From assembly GCA_963784175.1 (NCBI GenBank), contig CAWAQJ010000019.1, forward strand, positions 154,046-218,045: a DNA stretch of 64,000 nt, read 5' to 3'. Below, piece by piece: positions 49,719 through 60,436 of this stretch. The notes beneath the pieces are model-generated. The model worked only from the letters and a program-made list of their open reading frames with translations. It ran no database searches and was not told where the DNA came from. The position numbers were made by a program, and so were the translations under genes. Every line of letters starts with the position of its first letter. The stretch's first letter is position 1. The DNA is from JAIBJN01 sp963784175 (lineage in GTDB: Bacteria > Actinomycetota > Thermoleophilia > Gaiellales > Gaiellaceae).

Positions 49719-50463
49719 TCCAGTACACCTCGGTCACATACGGAAGCTCGATCTCGGCAACGCGCTCCGCTTCGACCAGTTCCCGCACGTCCGCCAGGAC
49801 CTGCGCGCGGCGTTGCTCCGGGAGCGCCGCGACGAAGCTCACCGACGCCGCGCGGGCGACGACTCCGTCGACGGTCAGTCGGTGAACGTGGCGGAACGTC
49901 GCCTGCTCGAGCGGCCCGAACAGCGCCGTCCGTACGAACGCTCCGCGCCACGCGCCTGAGGCAGCCCTCGGCGCGTCGCCGCGATGCGGCTCCATGATCC
50001 GCGTCAGCTCGGCGACCCACGGGACGGTCTCGTCGCGGAAGTTCCAGACGAGCCCGAGCCGGCCCTCGGGCCGCAGGACACGATGGATCTCGGCGAGCGC
50101 CTCATCCCCGCGGAACCAGTGGAACGCCTGGCCGACGGTGACCGCGTCGACCGATCCATGCTCGAGCGGGATCGCCTCGGCCGTGCCCGACAGCGCCCGC
50201 ACCGACGGGAGGGACTCGGCGAGCGCCGCCCGCATCTCGGCAACCGGCTCGACGGCCACCACGTCGGCTGAGGTCGCGACCAGCGTGCGCGTCAGCTTCC
50301 CGGTCCCGGCCGCCAGGTCGAGGACGACCCTGCCCGGTCCGAGCCCGAGGCGCTCGGCCAGCAACGCGATCGCCTGCTCCGGATAGCCGGGCCGCCCGAG
50401 CTCGTAGGCAGCGGGCGCCCGCTCGTAGCCGACGGCCGCCGACCGGTGGATGCCGGTCTCCAT
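49690..50463 (-). CDS. SAM-dependent methyltransferase (class I)
   Basis: A 257-residue enzyme: VVLDLAAGTGKLTRTLVATS is the SAM motif I, VVAVEPVAEMRAAL the acidic motif II, LSGTAEAIPLEHGSVDAVTV and GQAFHWFRGDEALAEIHRVL the later motifs of the methyltransferase_11 group. The FHWF pattern is common in actinobacterial homologues. Substrate unknown. The ATG follows TAGTCT by seven bases, so it is probably leaderless; the -10 overlaps the divergent one of the AlkZ-like gene. Confidence 0.85.
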   Translation of the reverse strand: METGIHRSAAVGYERAPAAYELGRPGYPEQAIALLAERLGLGPGRVVLDLAAGTGKLTRTLVATSADVVAVEPVAEMRAALAESLPSVRALSGTAEAIPLEHGSVDAVTVGQAFHWFRGDEALAEIHRVLRPEGRLGLVWNFRDETVPWVAELTRIMEPHRGDAPRAASGAWRGAFVRTALFGPLEQATFRHVHRLTVDGVVARAASVSFVAALPEQRRAQVLADVRELVEAERVAEIELPYVTEVYWTTRRADERR

Positions 50464-50470
50464 ACCCCAC

Positions 50471-50480
50471 AGACTAGGCT
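50471..50480. promoter_or_regulatory. Overlapping divergent -10 elements
   Basis: AGACTAGGCT holds TAGTCT on the minus strand (7 bases before the methyltransferase ATG) and TAGGCT on the plus strand (6 bases before the AlkZ-like GTG), sharing the central TA. Confidence 0.5.
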
Positions 50481-50486
50481 CGCGAC

Positions 50487-51481
50487 GTGGAGCACTCGGA
50501 GCTTCGAGCACGTCGAGCCGCGGCACAGCTGCTCGACGCCGGCGGGACGCGTTCCGCACCCGAGGTCGTCGGTCGACTGCTCGCCGTCCAGGCTCAGGAG
50601 CTCCGCTCTGCGCGCCTGGCCGTTCGCGCCCGCGCCTCCGGGCTGACCGCGAGCGCCGTCGACCGTGAGCTGACCGAGGAGCGGTCGCTGGTCGTCGGCT
50701 GGCTCCTGCGGGGGACGCTGCACATGGTCCGCCGCGAGGACTACGCGTGGCTCCATGCGCTGACCGCTCCGAGACAGATGGCAGGTAGCCGCCGACGGCT
50801 GGGCGAGGAAGGCGTGTCCCCCGCCGAGGCCGAGCGCGCGGTCGAGCTCGTCGAGACGTCGCTCGCCGCTGAAGGGCCGCTCACGCGCGCGGCGCTGGCC
50901 GAGCGGCTCGCGGCCGCTGGGATCCCCACCGAGGGGCAGGCGACGCCGCACCTCCTCAGACTCGCCGCGCTCGAAGGCGTCGCCGTGCTGGGGCCTGTCC
51001 GCGACGGCGTCCAGGCGTACGCGCTCGCGCGGGAGTGGCTGGGCGAGGAGCTCACGGCCGTCGACCGCGACGCGGCGCTCGCGACCCTGGCTGCGCGCTA
51101 CCTGGCCGGGCATGCGCCTGCCACGGCAGAGGACCTCGCGTACTGGGCAGGCCTGCCGCTCGGCCAGGCCCGGGCAGCGTTCGCCGAGGTCGAGCCCGAC
51201 CTCCCTGCGGCCGCCGACCCTCCCCCGCGGCTCCTCCCCTCCTTCGACCCCTACCTCCTGGGCTGGAAGGACAGATCCTTCGCAGTGCCGCCCGAGCACG
51301 CCCGCCGTGTCCACCCCGGAGGCGGCGTCCTGCGCGCGACCGCGACGGTCGACGGCGTCGCGGTCGGCACCTGGCGCCTGCGCGGCGGCCGGGTCGAGCT
51401 CGACGCCTTCGCCCCACTCCCGCCGGAGCACGCATCGGCGCTCGAGGCAGAGGCGGCCGACGTCGAGCGCTTCGAGGCCGG

Positions 51482-51485
<4 letters not shown>
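50487..51485 (+). CDS. Winged-helix DNA glycosylase, AlkZ-like (HTH_42)
   Basis: A 332-residue protein of the winged-helix family that includes AlkZ/YcaQ DNA glycosylases, which remove alkylated bases and unhook crosslinks. The catalytic QxQ motif is present in RLLAVQAQELRSARLAVRAR (QAQ). Further signs are GWLLRGTLHMVRREDYAWLH and LLPSFDPYLLGWKDRS. The GTG start lies six bases after TAGGCT. Its stop shares CTAG with the convergent aconitase gene. Confidence 0.82.
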
Positions 51486-54289
<2,804 letters not shown>

Positions 54290-54359
54290 CGCTTGCTCCT
54301 TTCCCCTTCTCCCGATTCTAGGCATCGGCGCTCTCTGTGCGGCGGCCCGGCCGGGCTCG

Positions 54360-54376
54360 TTGCGGACTTCCCGCAA
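54360..54376. promoter_or_regulatory. Palindromic regulatory box 6
   Basis: TTGCGGACTTCCCGCAA, the most symmetric box. It lies between the divergent aconitase (71 bases) and DsbA-like (56 bases) genes, so it cannot be a terminator. Its left half TTGCGGACT differs by one base from the mycobacterial DosR half-site TTSGGGACT. Confidence 0.55.
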
Positions 54377-54431
54377 CCGGATCCGAGGAGAACCGGATGG
54401 CCCCGGAGCCCGTCGGGCCGAGGATGAAGAC

Positions 54432-55235
54432 ATGGCCAAGACGAAGCGCGGACAACGTGTGCCCGGCGTTCGACGCCGGCAGAGCTATCAGACCATCACC
54501 GTGCCGGCCACGGCGCCTAGTCGCAGGCCGCGCATGCTCCTTGTCGCGGGCATCGCCGCGGCCGCGGCGCTCGGCCTCATGGTCGGCAGCCTCCTCAGCG
54601 CCCGCGGAGACGACCCGGGCACGGCCGATCCGCCGGCCGCCGGTGCCGAGGTCTTCGGCGCGGACGTCGCAGAGTCGCTGCTCGGCGGCATCCCGCAGAA
54701 CGGCAGCGCGCTGGGAGATCCCGCCGCGCCGGTCACGCTCGTCGAGTACGCAGACCTGCAGTGTCCCTTCTGCGCCCAGTGGGCCTCGCGCACGTTTCCC
54801 GAACTAGTAGAGGACTACGTTCGCGCGGGCGACCTCCGCATCGAGTTCCGCGGGATGGCCTTCATCGGCGACGAGTCCGAGACCGCGCTGAGGGCCGCGC
54901 TCGCCGCAGGCGAACAGGATCGGCTCTGGAACGTCGTCGACCTCTTCTACCTGAACCAGGGAGCCGAGAACGGCGGCTGGGTCACCGACGACCTCCTCGC
55001 GGGCATCGGCCGCAGCGTGCCGGGTCTGGACGGCAACCTGATGCTGGAGCGGATGGACTCCGCCCAGGTGGCTACGGCCCTGGAGGAGCACGCCGCCGCG
55101 GCCGCGTCGGCCGAAATCACGGGAACGCCGGCCTTCGAGCTCGGCCGCACCGGCGAAGAGCTGACCCGTCTCGAGGTCGCGTCGCTGGACGCCGACGAGT
55201 TCCGCGCGGCGATCGACGAGCTACTCGGGCGATGA
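54432..55235 (+). CDS. DsbA-like thioredoxin-fold protein, membrane-anchored
   Basis: A 267-residue protein with an N-terminal basic region, one helix (MLLVAGIAAAAALGLMVGSL) and an extracytoplasmic thioredoxin fold. The active site is CPFC (VEYADLQCPFCAQWA), with the cis-Pro region TGTPAFELGR. It should introduce or shuffle disulfides in exported proteins. GAGGA lies a few bases before the ATG. Its stop overlaps the VKOR gene start (ATGA), which supplies the re-oxidizing partner. The box at 54360 is 56 bases upstream. Confidence 0.9.
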   Translation: MAKTKRGQRVPGVRRRQSYQTITVPATAPSRRPRMLLVAGIAAAAALGLMVGSLLSARGDDPGTADPPAAGAEVFGADVAESLLGGIPQNGSALGDPAAPVTLVEYADLQCPFCAQWASRTFPELVEDYVRAGDLRIEFRGMAFIGDESETALRAALAAGEQDRLWNVVDLFYLNQGAENGGWVTDDLLAGIGRSVPGLDGNLMLERMDSAQVATALEEHAAAAASAEITGTPAFELGRTGEELTRLEVASLDADEFRAAIDELLGR

Positions 55236-55648
55236 GCGACCGCGCGCTGCGCGTCGCCGTGGCGCTGCTCGCGCTGGCCGGAACCGGGATTTCCGCCTAC
55301 CTGACGTACGCGTGGTACGCGGAGGCGACCATCGCCTGCACGACGGGCGGCTGCGAGACCGTGCAGAGCTCGTCCTACGCGAAGCTGGCCGGGATCCCCG
55401 TGCCCGTCCTCGGTCTCGTCGGCTACCTGGGCATCCTCGCCACGGCGCTCGTGCCCGGCGACCAAGCGCGGGCAGCGGGGGCCGCGCTCGCGCTCGCCGG
55501 CCTCGCGTTCAGCGGCTACCTGCTCCTCGTGCAGATCTTCGCCATCGGCGCGTTCTGCCAGTGGTGCCTCGCCAGCGACCTCGTGATGCTCCTCCTCGCC
55601 GCGGCGACCGTCGCGCGTCTGCGCGATCGTCAGCCCGCGCCGGTGTAA
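55232..55648 (+). CDS. VKOR-family disulfide oxidase
   Basis: A 138-residue protein with four helices, containing TIACTTGGCETVQSS (outer Cys pair) and the CQWC motif in IGAFCQWCLASDLVM that faces the quinone. In actinobacteria VKOR replaces DsbB and re-oxidizes DsbA-like proteins, passing electrons to quinone. The overlap with the DsbA-like gene supports this. The 3' end overlaps the convergent rhodanese gene by 19 bases. Confidence 0.92.
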   Translation: MSDRALRVAVALLALAGTGISAYLTYAWYAEATIACTTGGCETVQSSSYAKLAGIPVPVLGLVGYLGILATALVPGDQARAAGAALALAGLAFSGYLLLVQIFAIGAFCQWCLASDLVMLLLAAATVARLRDRQPAPV

Positions 55649-56031
55649 GGCTCGACCGGCAGCCCTGCCGCGCGCCAGGCGTCGACTCCACCGACCACGT
55701 CGGTCGCGCGCGGGAAGCCGATGACCCGCAGGAGCGCGGCCGCGAGGCTCGAGGAGTATCCCTCGCGGCAGAGCAGGATCACGTGCGCGTCGAGCGGGAG
55801 CTTCGGATTGTGCGTCCGCACACCCGGGTCGAGCCGCCAGTGCACGACCGAAAGCGGATGGTGAACGGCGCCCGGGACGAGAACGCCCTGACGGCGACGC
55901 TCGTCCTCGGAGCGGATATCGACGAGCACCGAGCCGCCCGCCGCCGCACCGTGCGCCTCGTCGGGCGTGAGGCGGCGAAGGCCCTCCCGGGCCTCGGCGA
56001 GCACGTCGTCGATCGTTCGCCGGTCGGTCAC
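55630..56031 (-). CDS. Rhodanese-like sulfurtransferase
   Basis: A 133-residue single rhodanese domain (LTPDEAHGAAAGGSVLVDIR, DERRRQGVLVPGAVHHPLSV) with the active-site loop CREGYSSSLAA (Cys in LLCREGY). It probably transfers sulfur or acts as a redox sensor. The GTG start is six bases after TACACT, so it is probably leaderless. It lies beside the DsbA-VKOR pair, possibly as another thiol-handling gene. Confidence 0.9.
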   Translation of the reverse strand: MTDRRTIDDVLAEAREGLRRLTPDEAHGAAAGGSVLVDIRSEDERRRQGVLVPGAVHHPLSVVHWRLDPGVRTHNPKLPLDAHVILLCREGYSSSLAAALLRVIGFPRATDVVGGVDAWRAAGLPVEPYTGAG

Positions 56032-56037
56032 GGCGCG

Positions 56038-56043
56038 AGTGTA
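56038..56043 (-). promoter_or_regulatory. -10 element TACACT, leaderless start of rhodanese
   Basis: On the minus strand TACACT, six bases (CGCGCC), then GTG at 56031. Confidence 0.45.
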
Positions 56044-56151
56044 GTTCCCGCGTTACAGGACGGGCCGATGGGGAACTGGACTACCTGGCCCGGGTCCGTG
56101 CCAGGGGTCGGCGCGGGCTCGGGCGACTCACGTCCCCAGCAGACACGCCCT

Positions 56152-56275
56152 GGGGTCTGACCCCGGGCCATGTCTTCCGGGGGACGAAATGTGAACGCGG
56201 AGTCCGCAATCCGGCGCCAGGTTCGGAGCGTCGTCCACAGGATGTCCGCGGCGGACACGACCAAGTGCCTGGCAC
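56152..56275. repeat. REP-like palindrome cluster
   Basis: The intergenic stretch 56032-56297 codes for nothing recognisable but holds three short palindromes with single-base centres: GGGGTC-T-GACCCC (56152-56164), TGTCCGC-G-GCGGACA (56243-56257) and GTGCC-T-GGCAC (56265-56275). Such units resemble repetitive extragenic palindromes mobilised by REP-associated transposases. No transposase is present here, so this would be a non-autonomous copy (inference). Confidence 0.5.
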
Positions 56276-56297
56276 CTGGACATGGCCAGAAACGTCC

Positions 56298-57194
56298 TTA
56301 CGCGGTCGCCAAGAAGCGCTCGAACCGCACGGCGAGCCGCTCGCGGTCCGGCCGGTAAGCGGCACTGCGCGGGGTGTGGATCACCTGGCCGTGGAAGCCC
56401 TTGAGCAAATCGAGCATCGGCCCGTCCTCGTCGTCGAGCAACCGCGCCGAGACACGCACCTCATAGTCCGGCGAGACTCCCACGAGGTCCTGATCGAACG
56501 CTCGATGGTGGATCGAGCACAGGCTGAGGCCGTTCGCCACGACGGCATCACCCCGCTCCTCGAGATCTCCGACTATGTGCGCGGCGTCGAGCAAGCGCAC
56601 CTCATTGAGTCGGCACACAGCACACCGATCGCTGTAGGCAGGCAGGACGACGCCGCGAAAGCGAGCCTGGTGCATGCGCGATCGGACCTGCCGCACTACG
56701 TAACGCCGTTCAATTGGATCATCGACCAGTACGGGCTCGCGCTCGTCCATTGGGCCTTCCATCTTGCCGAAGGAGACAACGACCGCCCGCACGTCCGCGT
56801 CGTCGTGGGTCACAAAGGCCGGGTAAAACGGCCGGTAGCGTCCGGGCCTGGTCCCCAGGAAGTACACGACCGGCACCTGCAACTCGTACGCGGCGCGGAG
56901 CGCACGATTGTCCGGTTGATCGACCGGTCCGGCTCGGTAGGCGTATACAAGCCCGTCAGCCGTCAGCTGGTCGTCATATGGAGACTTGCGCGACGTCAGG
57001 ATCGAGAGCGCCGCCGGCCCACGCTGAGCAGCGGCTCGGTAAATGCCCTTCTGGTAGTTCAGAAACGGAACCCGACGACCGCGGAAGCTGAAGCCACGGT
57101 CGAGCCCACCCGTGTATGGGATGTCTTCACCGAACTGCGCCAGTAGGACTTCGAGCGCCGCCCAGCAGGAAGCACGAACGTCCTCGTCGCGCAC
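56298..57194 (-). CDS. HNH endonuclease, restriction-type
   Basis: A 298-residue protein. The C-terminal HNH domain reads CAVCRLNEVRLLDAAHIVGD, then NGLSLCSIHHRAFD; the Cys residues suggest structural zinc. The N-terminal half (GFSFRGRRVPFLNYQKGIYR) resembles the recognition domain of predicted restriction endonucleases. No methyltransferase partner lies next to it, so it may be a modification-dependent nuclease. GTG at 57194 follows TAGAAT by seven bases. The REP-like cluster sits directly downstream. Confidence 0.82.
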   Translation of the reverse strand: MRDEDVRASCWAALEVLLAQFGEDIPYTGGLDRGFSFRGRRVPFLNYQKGIYRAAAQRGPAALSILTSRKSPYDDQLTADGLVYAYRAGPVDQPDNRALRAAYELQVPVVYFLGTRPGRYRPFYPAFVTHDDADVRAVVVSFGKMEGPMDEREPVLVDDPIERRYVVRQVRSRMHQARFRGVVLPAYSDRCAVCRLNEVRLLDAAHIVGDLEERGDAVVANGLSLCSIHHRAFDQDLVGVSPDYEVRVSARLLDDEDGPMLDLLKGFHGQVIHTPRSAAYRPDRERLAVRFERFLATA

Positions 57195-57201
57195 GGGCGC
57201 G

Positions 57202-57207
57202 ATTCTA
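57202..57207 (-). promoter_or_regulatory. -10 element TAGAAT, leaderless start of the HNH gene
   Basis: On the minus strand TAGAAT, seven bases (CGCGCCC), then GTG at 57194. Confidence 0.5.
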
Positions 57208-57228
57208 TGAGGGCGTTGGTACTGGAGG

Positions 57229-57708
57229 CTAGTCCGGCTTGGCGGACATCGCCCACATGGCCACGAGGTATGCGACGAGCACGATGGCCACCAGGACGGT
57301 GGAGACCCGGATCATCGTGCTCGAGTCCGCGCCGCTCTTCTTCAGGCTGCGCACGCCGAGGCCGGCGAGGATGAGCGAGATGAGGAGAAGCAGGCCGCCG
57401 GCCTCGCCCGTGATGTAGCCGATGCCGAGCCACGCAGGCTCCTCGTCGACATCCCCCCAGCCCTCGCGCGAAGCGATCCACTCGCCGGCGAAGCGCATGA
57501 GGAACCAGCCCGGGAGCGCGGCGTAGAGCAGAGCCCGGAAACCGAGCCGGCCGAAGCCGAGGGCGTCGGCGGGGGTTCCGCGGCGCCAGCCGACGACCTG
57601 GGCCGAGAACGCGGTGATCAGCCCGCCCACGAGAATCATCGCCCCGAAGACGTGGAGCAGGAGCGGGAAGTTCCAGCTGTCCGGGCGGATGACGGCGAGC
57701 ACGCTCAT
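57229..57708 (-). CDS. Membrane protein of unknown function (159 aa), paired with DUF2269
   Basis: A 159-residue protein with four helices, e.g. NFPLLLHVFGAMILVGGLIT, LLYAALPGWFLMRFAGEWIA, GLLLLISLILAGLGV and VSTVLVAIVLVAYLVAMWAM. It starts with an ATG that overlaps the DUF2269 gene's stop (ATGA). The pairing of two small four-helix proteins suggests a heterodimer. The function is unknown; the His in LLLHVFGA at the first helix parallels the His in FLHIATA of the partner and could bind haem or copper (inference). Confidence 0.65.
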   Translation of the reverse strand: MSVLAVIRPDSWNFPLLLHVFGAMILVGGLITAFSAQVVGWRRGTPADALGFGRLGFRALLYAALPGWFLMRFAGEWIASREGWGDVDEEPAWLGIGYITGEAGGLLLLISLILAGLGVRSLKKSGADSSTMIRVSTVLVAIVLVAYLVAMWAMSAKPD

Positions 57709-58184
57709 GCTCCCGGCTTGTAGATCATGTCGATGAGGAGCAGGAGCGCGAGCGCCACCGTCGCGATGTGGAGCATCAGCCCGGTCTGCGAGCGCAGCAT
57801 CGCGTTCAGCTCGGGATTCGGCTCGTCGCGGCCTTCGGCGACGAGCGCCTTGGCCCGGTCACGGGCGGGGTAGTAGATCTTCCCGATTCGCGAGCCGATG
57901 GCGCCGAAGCCGAGCCAGAGGATGAGGGCGGCGATGATCCAGCCGTCCCAGAGCTCGTACTCGTCCACCTCGATCGCGAGCCAGATCCCGAAGACGAGCA
58001 CGCCGATCGAGCCGATGCCCATGAGCGCGTCGCCCACCTTCGAGATGCGGAACATGCGCACGACGTCGCTCGGGACGCTGAGGCTCCGGCCGCCCACGAT
58101 CAGGTACGTGAAGAGGACGAGCGCGGAGACGAGCGCGAAGGCCGTGGCGATGTGGAGGAACAGAAGCCAGTCGTAGAGGCTCAC
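57705..58184 (-). CDS. DUF2269-like membrane protein (159 aa)
   Basis: A 159-residue protein with four helices. YDWLLFLHIATAFALVSALV and GDALMGIGSIGVLVFGIWLA are typical of DUF2269 (YndM/CopD-like) integral membrane proteins, which have no firm function. It is coupled to the following membrane protein gene. The GTG start has TAGCTT nine bases upstream, so the leader may be very short. Alternative: a small cytochrome-like subunit, judging by the His in helix one. Confidence 0.7.
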   Translation of the reverse strand: MSLYDWLLFLHIATAFALVSALVLFTYLIVGGRSLSVPSDVVRMFRISKVGDALMGIGSIGVLVFGIWLAIEVDEYELWDGWIIAALILWLGFGAIGSRIGKIYYPARDRAKALVAEGRDEPNPELNAMLRSQTGLMLHIATVALALLLLIDMIYKPGA

Positions 58185-58201
58185 GCGCGGCGCAAGCTAA
58201 C

Positions 58202-58220
58202 GCATCCGCCGGAAGGATGC
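58202..58220 (-). terminator. Weak hairpin after the lipoprotein gene
   Basis: GCATCC/GGATGC, a 6-bp stem with a 7-base loop, 8 bases past the lipoprotein stop on the minus strand. It is followed on that strand by GTTAGCTT. Confidence 0.35.
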
Positions 58221-58227
58221 CTGCGGC

Positions 58228-58806
58228 TCAGGGAGCGGGATCCAGAACCAGGAACCACCAGGTGCCGTCGGCCAGGATCCCCAGGCGCGGGGCGGTGTAG
58301 CCGTAGTCCTCCGTGAAGGAGACTCGAAGCCCGTCCTCGCCGAGCAGCGCCGTGAGCGCCTCCCGCTCCGCATCCGACATCTCGTCCGGGTGCGAGTCCG
58401 CAGTGAACCGCGGCCACTGGTAGAGCGTCCCCTCATTGGTCTCCTCGACCGTGCTGGTCATCCCGAGCAGCGTCTCCATCGCCTCGAGCGGCGCCTCTCC
58501 CAGCTCCCGCCAGTGCGGTACCGGGTCGACGCCGAAGCCGGCGTCGGAGAGGAAGACCTCCGGGTCGATGACCGCCTCCAGCGCGTCGTAGTCGCGAGCC
58601 TTGGCCGCAGCCAGGATCGCCGCACGCGTCTGCGCGACCGGGTCCGGGAGCTTTTCGACGGTCTCGACAGGCCCCACCTCCGGCTCGGTCGAGACGACCG
58701 ATTCCGTGGGGCCCTCCGTCGAGATCTCGGCAGCCGATCCTGCCTCGTCATCGCCGCACCCAACGGCGAGAGCGAGCGTCGCCAGCGCCATGCCAACGCG
58801 AAGCAA
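58228..58806 (-). CDS. Putative lipoprotein of unknown function
   Basis: A 192-residue exported protein. The lipobox LAVGC follows a short hydrophobic run (VGMALATLALAVGC), so the Cys near residue 17 should be lipidated. A Thr/Glu/Val-rich linker follows, then a domain reminiscent of SnoaL/NTF2-like folds (RAAILAAAKARDYDALEAVI, then TWWFLVLDPAP). The start at 58806 is TTG, with ATG at 58791 as an alternative that leaves too short a signal peptide. Function unknown. Confidence 0.7.
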   Translation of the reverse strand: MLRVGMALATLALAVGCGDDEAGSAAEISTEGPTESVVSTEPEVGPVETVEKLPDPVAQTRAAILAAAKARDYDALEAVIDPEVFLSDAGFGVDPVPHWRELGEAPLEAMETLLGMTSTVEETNEGTLYQWPRFTADSHPDEMSDAEREALTALLGEDGLRVSFTEDYGYTAPRLGILADGTWWFLVLDPAP

Positions 58807-58885
58807 CTGCGAGTAGACACCCCTGGCTCCTTCCCTCGTGACGAACGTAACACTCTTCTGACGTCCGCGCGACGGAATTCCTTCG

Positions 58886-60313
58886 CTAGCTGTCGAACCC
58901 GAGCCCGAGCCGGTCGAGCGTCCGCAGCCAGAGCCCGCGCCGCCCGGTATTGCGGTCGGCAGCAGCGAGGCGGTTGCGTGTGAGCTGGATCACTCCCGAG
59001 CGCAGCGGCTCCGGCGGGAAGGGCACGGGCTTCGAGCGCACGTAGCGCAGGCGCGTCGCCTCGGTCTCTCGCCCGTCGAGGAGGTCGAGGGCGACTCGCG
59101 CGCCGAACCGCGTCGACACGACACCGAGGCCCGTGTAGCCGACGGCGTAGGCCACACGCCCGCGGTTGGCCGTCCCGAAGAAGACCGCGAACCTGCTGCA
59201 CGTGTCGATCGCGCCGCCCCAGCGGTGCGTGAAGCGCACGCCTTCGAGCTGCGGGAAGGTCGTGAAGAAGTGCTGCGAGAGCATCCCGAAGGCCTGCTCG
59301 TCGTCGTCCAGGTCCGCGCGCACCGGCCCGCCGTAGCGATAGACCGCGTCGTAGCCGCCGAAGAGGATCCGCTCGTCCTTCGTGAGGCGGTAGTAGTGGA
59401 ACTGGTTCGCCATGTCGCTGAGGCCCTGGCGGCGCTTCCACCCGATCGCGTCGCGCTGCGCCGGTGAGAGCGGCTCCGTCATCAGCGCGTAGTCGTAGAC
59501 CGGCGCGACGTAGCGGCGGATCGCCCGCAGGAGCGGCGGGTAGGCGCTCGTGGCCAGCAGGACGCGTCCAGCGCGGACGTGGCCCGTCGGGGCAAGGACG
59601 CGCACACCCGGCCCGTCGTCGACGATCTTCGTCGCGCGCGTGCGCTCGTGGATGCGGACGCCGGCTGCGAGCGCGGCCTCGGCGAGGCCGGCGCAGAGCT
59701 TGCCCGGGTCGAGGACGGCTGCGTCGGTCTTGGCCCAGAAGCCGCCGAGGTAGGTCGGCGACGAGACCTCCGCGCGGATCGCGGCCTGGTCGAAGACCTC
59801 GTACTCGTGGCCGAAGCGCTCGTAGAGCTCGGCCGCCTCCGGGATCCAGGCGAGCTCGTGCGGCTCGAGCGCGACGCCCACGTCGCCGGTCAGCTCGACG
59901 TCGCAGTCGATGCCGAGGCGCTCGAGGTCGGCGAGAAAGCCCGCGAAGTTCTCGCGTCCGAGCCGCTCGAGCTCGTCGATCTCGTCCGCGAAGCGCGCGA
60001 GGCCGTTCTCGATCCCGTGCGTCAGCGACCCGAGGGCGAAGCCGCCGTTGCGCCCGCTCGCGCCGAACCCGATCGTGTCCGCCTCGAGCACGACCACGTC
60101 GCGGCCGGGGTCGTCGGCCTTCGCGTGCAGAGCGGCCCAGAGCCCCGTGAAGCCGGCACCGACGATGCAGAGGTCGGCCTCCGCCGGCCCGTCGAGCTGG
60201 GGCAACGGATCCCGCGCGGGCAGCGCGTCGAGCCAGTACGGACGCACGACCGCATCGGCGAAGGCAGCGCGCTGCGCGTCGGTCGGCGGCGAGTCGGGCC
60301 AGGGGAACGTCAC
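58886..60313 (-). CDS. FAD-dependent oxidoreductase (DAO/glycine oxidase family)
   Basis: A 475-residue flavoprotein. The FAD motif ADLCIVGAGFTGLWAALHAK, ASGRNGGFALGSLTHG (family SGRNGG) and the C-terminal GRVAYAVGYTGLGVVSTRFG mark the PuuB/gamma-glutamylputrescine oxidase-like branch. It probably oxidizes amines or amino acids with release of hydrogen peroxide. GTG at 60313 follows TAGACT by seven bases. The neighbouring arginase-fold gene suggests an amine or guanidino-compound pathway (inference). Confidence 0.88.
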   Translation of the reverse strand: MTFPWPDSPPTDAQRAAFADAVVRPYWLDALPARDPLPQLDGPAEADLCIVGAGFTGLWAALHAKADDPGRDVVVLEADTIGFGASGRNGGFALGSLTHGIENGLARFADEIDELERLGRENFAGFLADLERLGIDCDVELTGDVGVALEPHELAWIPEAAELYERFGHEYEVFDQAAIRAEVSSPTYLGGFWAKTDAAVLDPGKLCAGLAEAALAAGVRIHERTRATKIVDDGPGVRVLAPTGHVRAGRVLLATSAYPPLLRAIRRYVAPVYDYALMTEPLSPAQRDAIGWKRRQGLSDMANQFHYYRLTKDERILFGGYDAVYRYGGPVRADLDDDEQAFGMLSQHFFTTFPQLEGVRFTHRWGGAIDTCSRFAVFFGTANRGRVAYAVGYTGLGVVSTRFGARVALDLLDGRETEATRLRYVRSKPVPFPPEPLRSGVIQLTRNRLAAADRNTGRRGLWLRTLDRLGLGFDS

Positions 60314-60320
60314 CGCCGCG

Positions 60321-60326
60321 AGTCTA
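60321..60326 (-). promoter_or_regulatory. -10 element TAGACT, leaderless start of the DAO gene
   Basis: On the minus strand TAGACT, seven bases (CGCGGCG), then GTG at 60313. It sits just beyond a terminator hairpin of the upstream operon. Confidence 0.5.
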
Positions 60327-60337
60327 CGAAGCGAAAC

Positions 60338-60365
60338 GAGGGCGGGAGCCGGAGCCCCCGCCCTC
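60338..60365 (-). terminator. Terminator hairpin after the arginase-fold gene
   Basis: A perfect 9-bp stem (GAGGGCGGG / CCCGCCCTC) with a 10-base loop, about 70 bases past the stop at 60437. It is followed on the minus strand by GTTTCG. Confidence 0.55.
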
Positions 60366-60436
60366 GCCGCTGCCGTCAACCTCCGATCAGCTGGCCGCTG
60401 AGCGCCCCACCCGGGAACGTCGTTGTCGTCCTGGTC

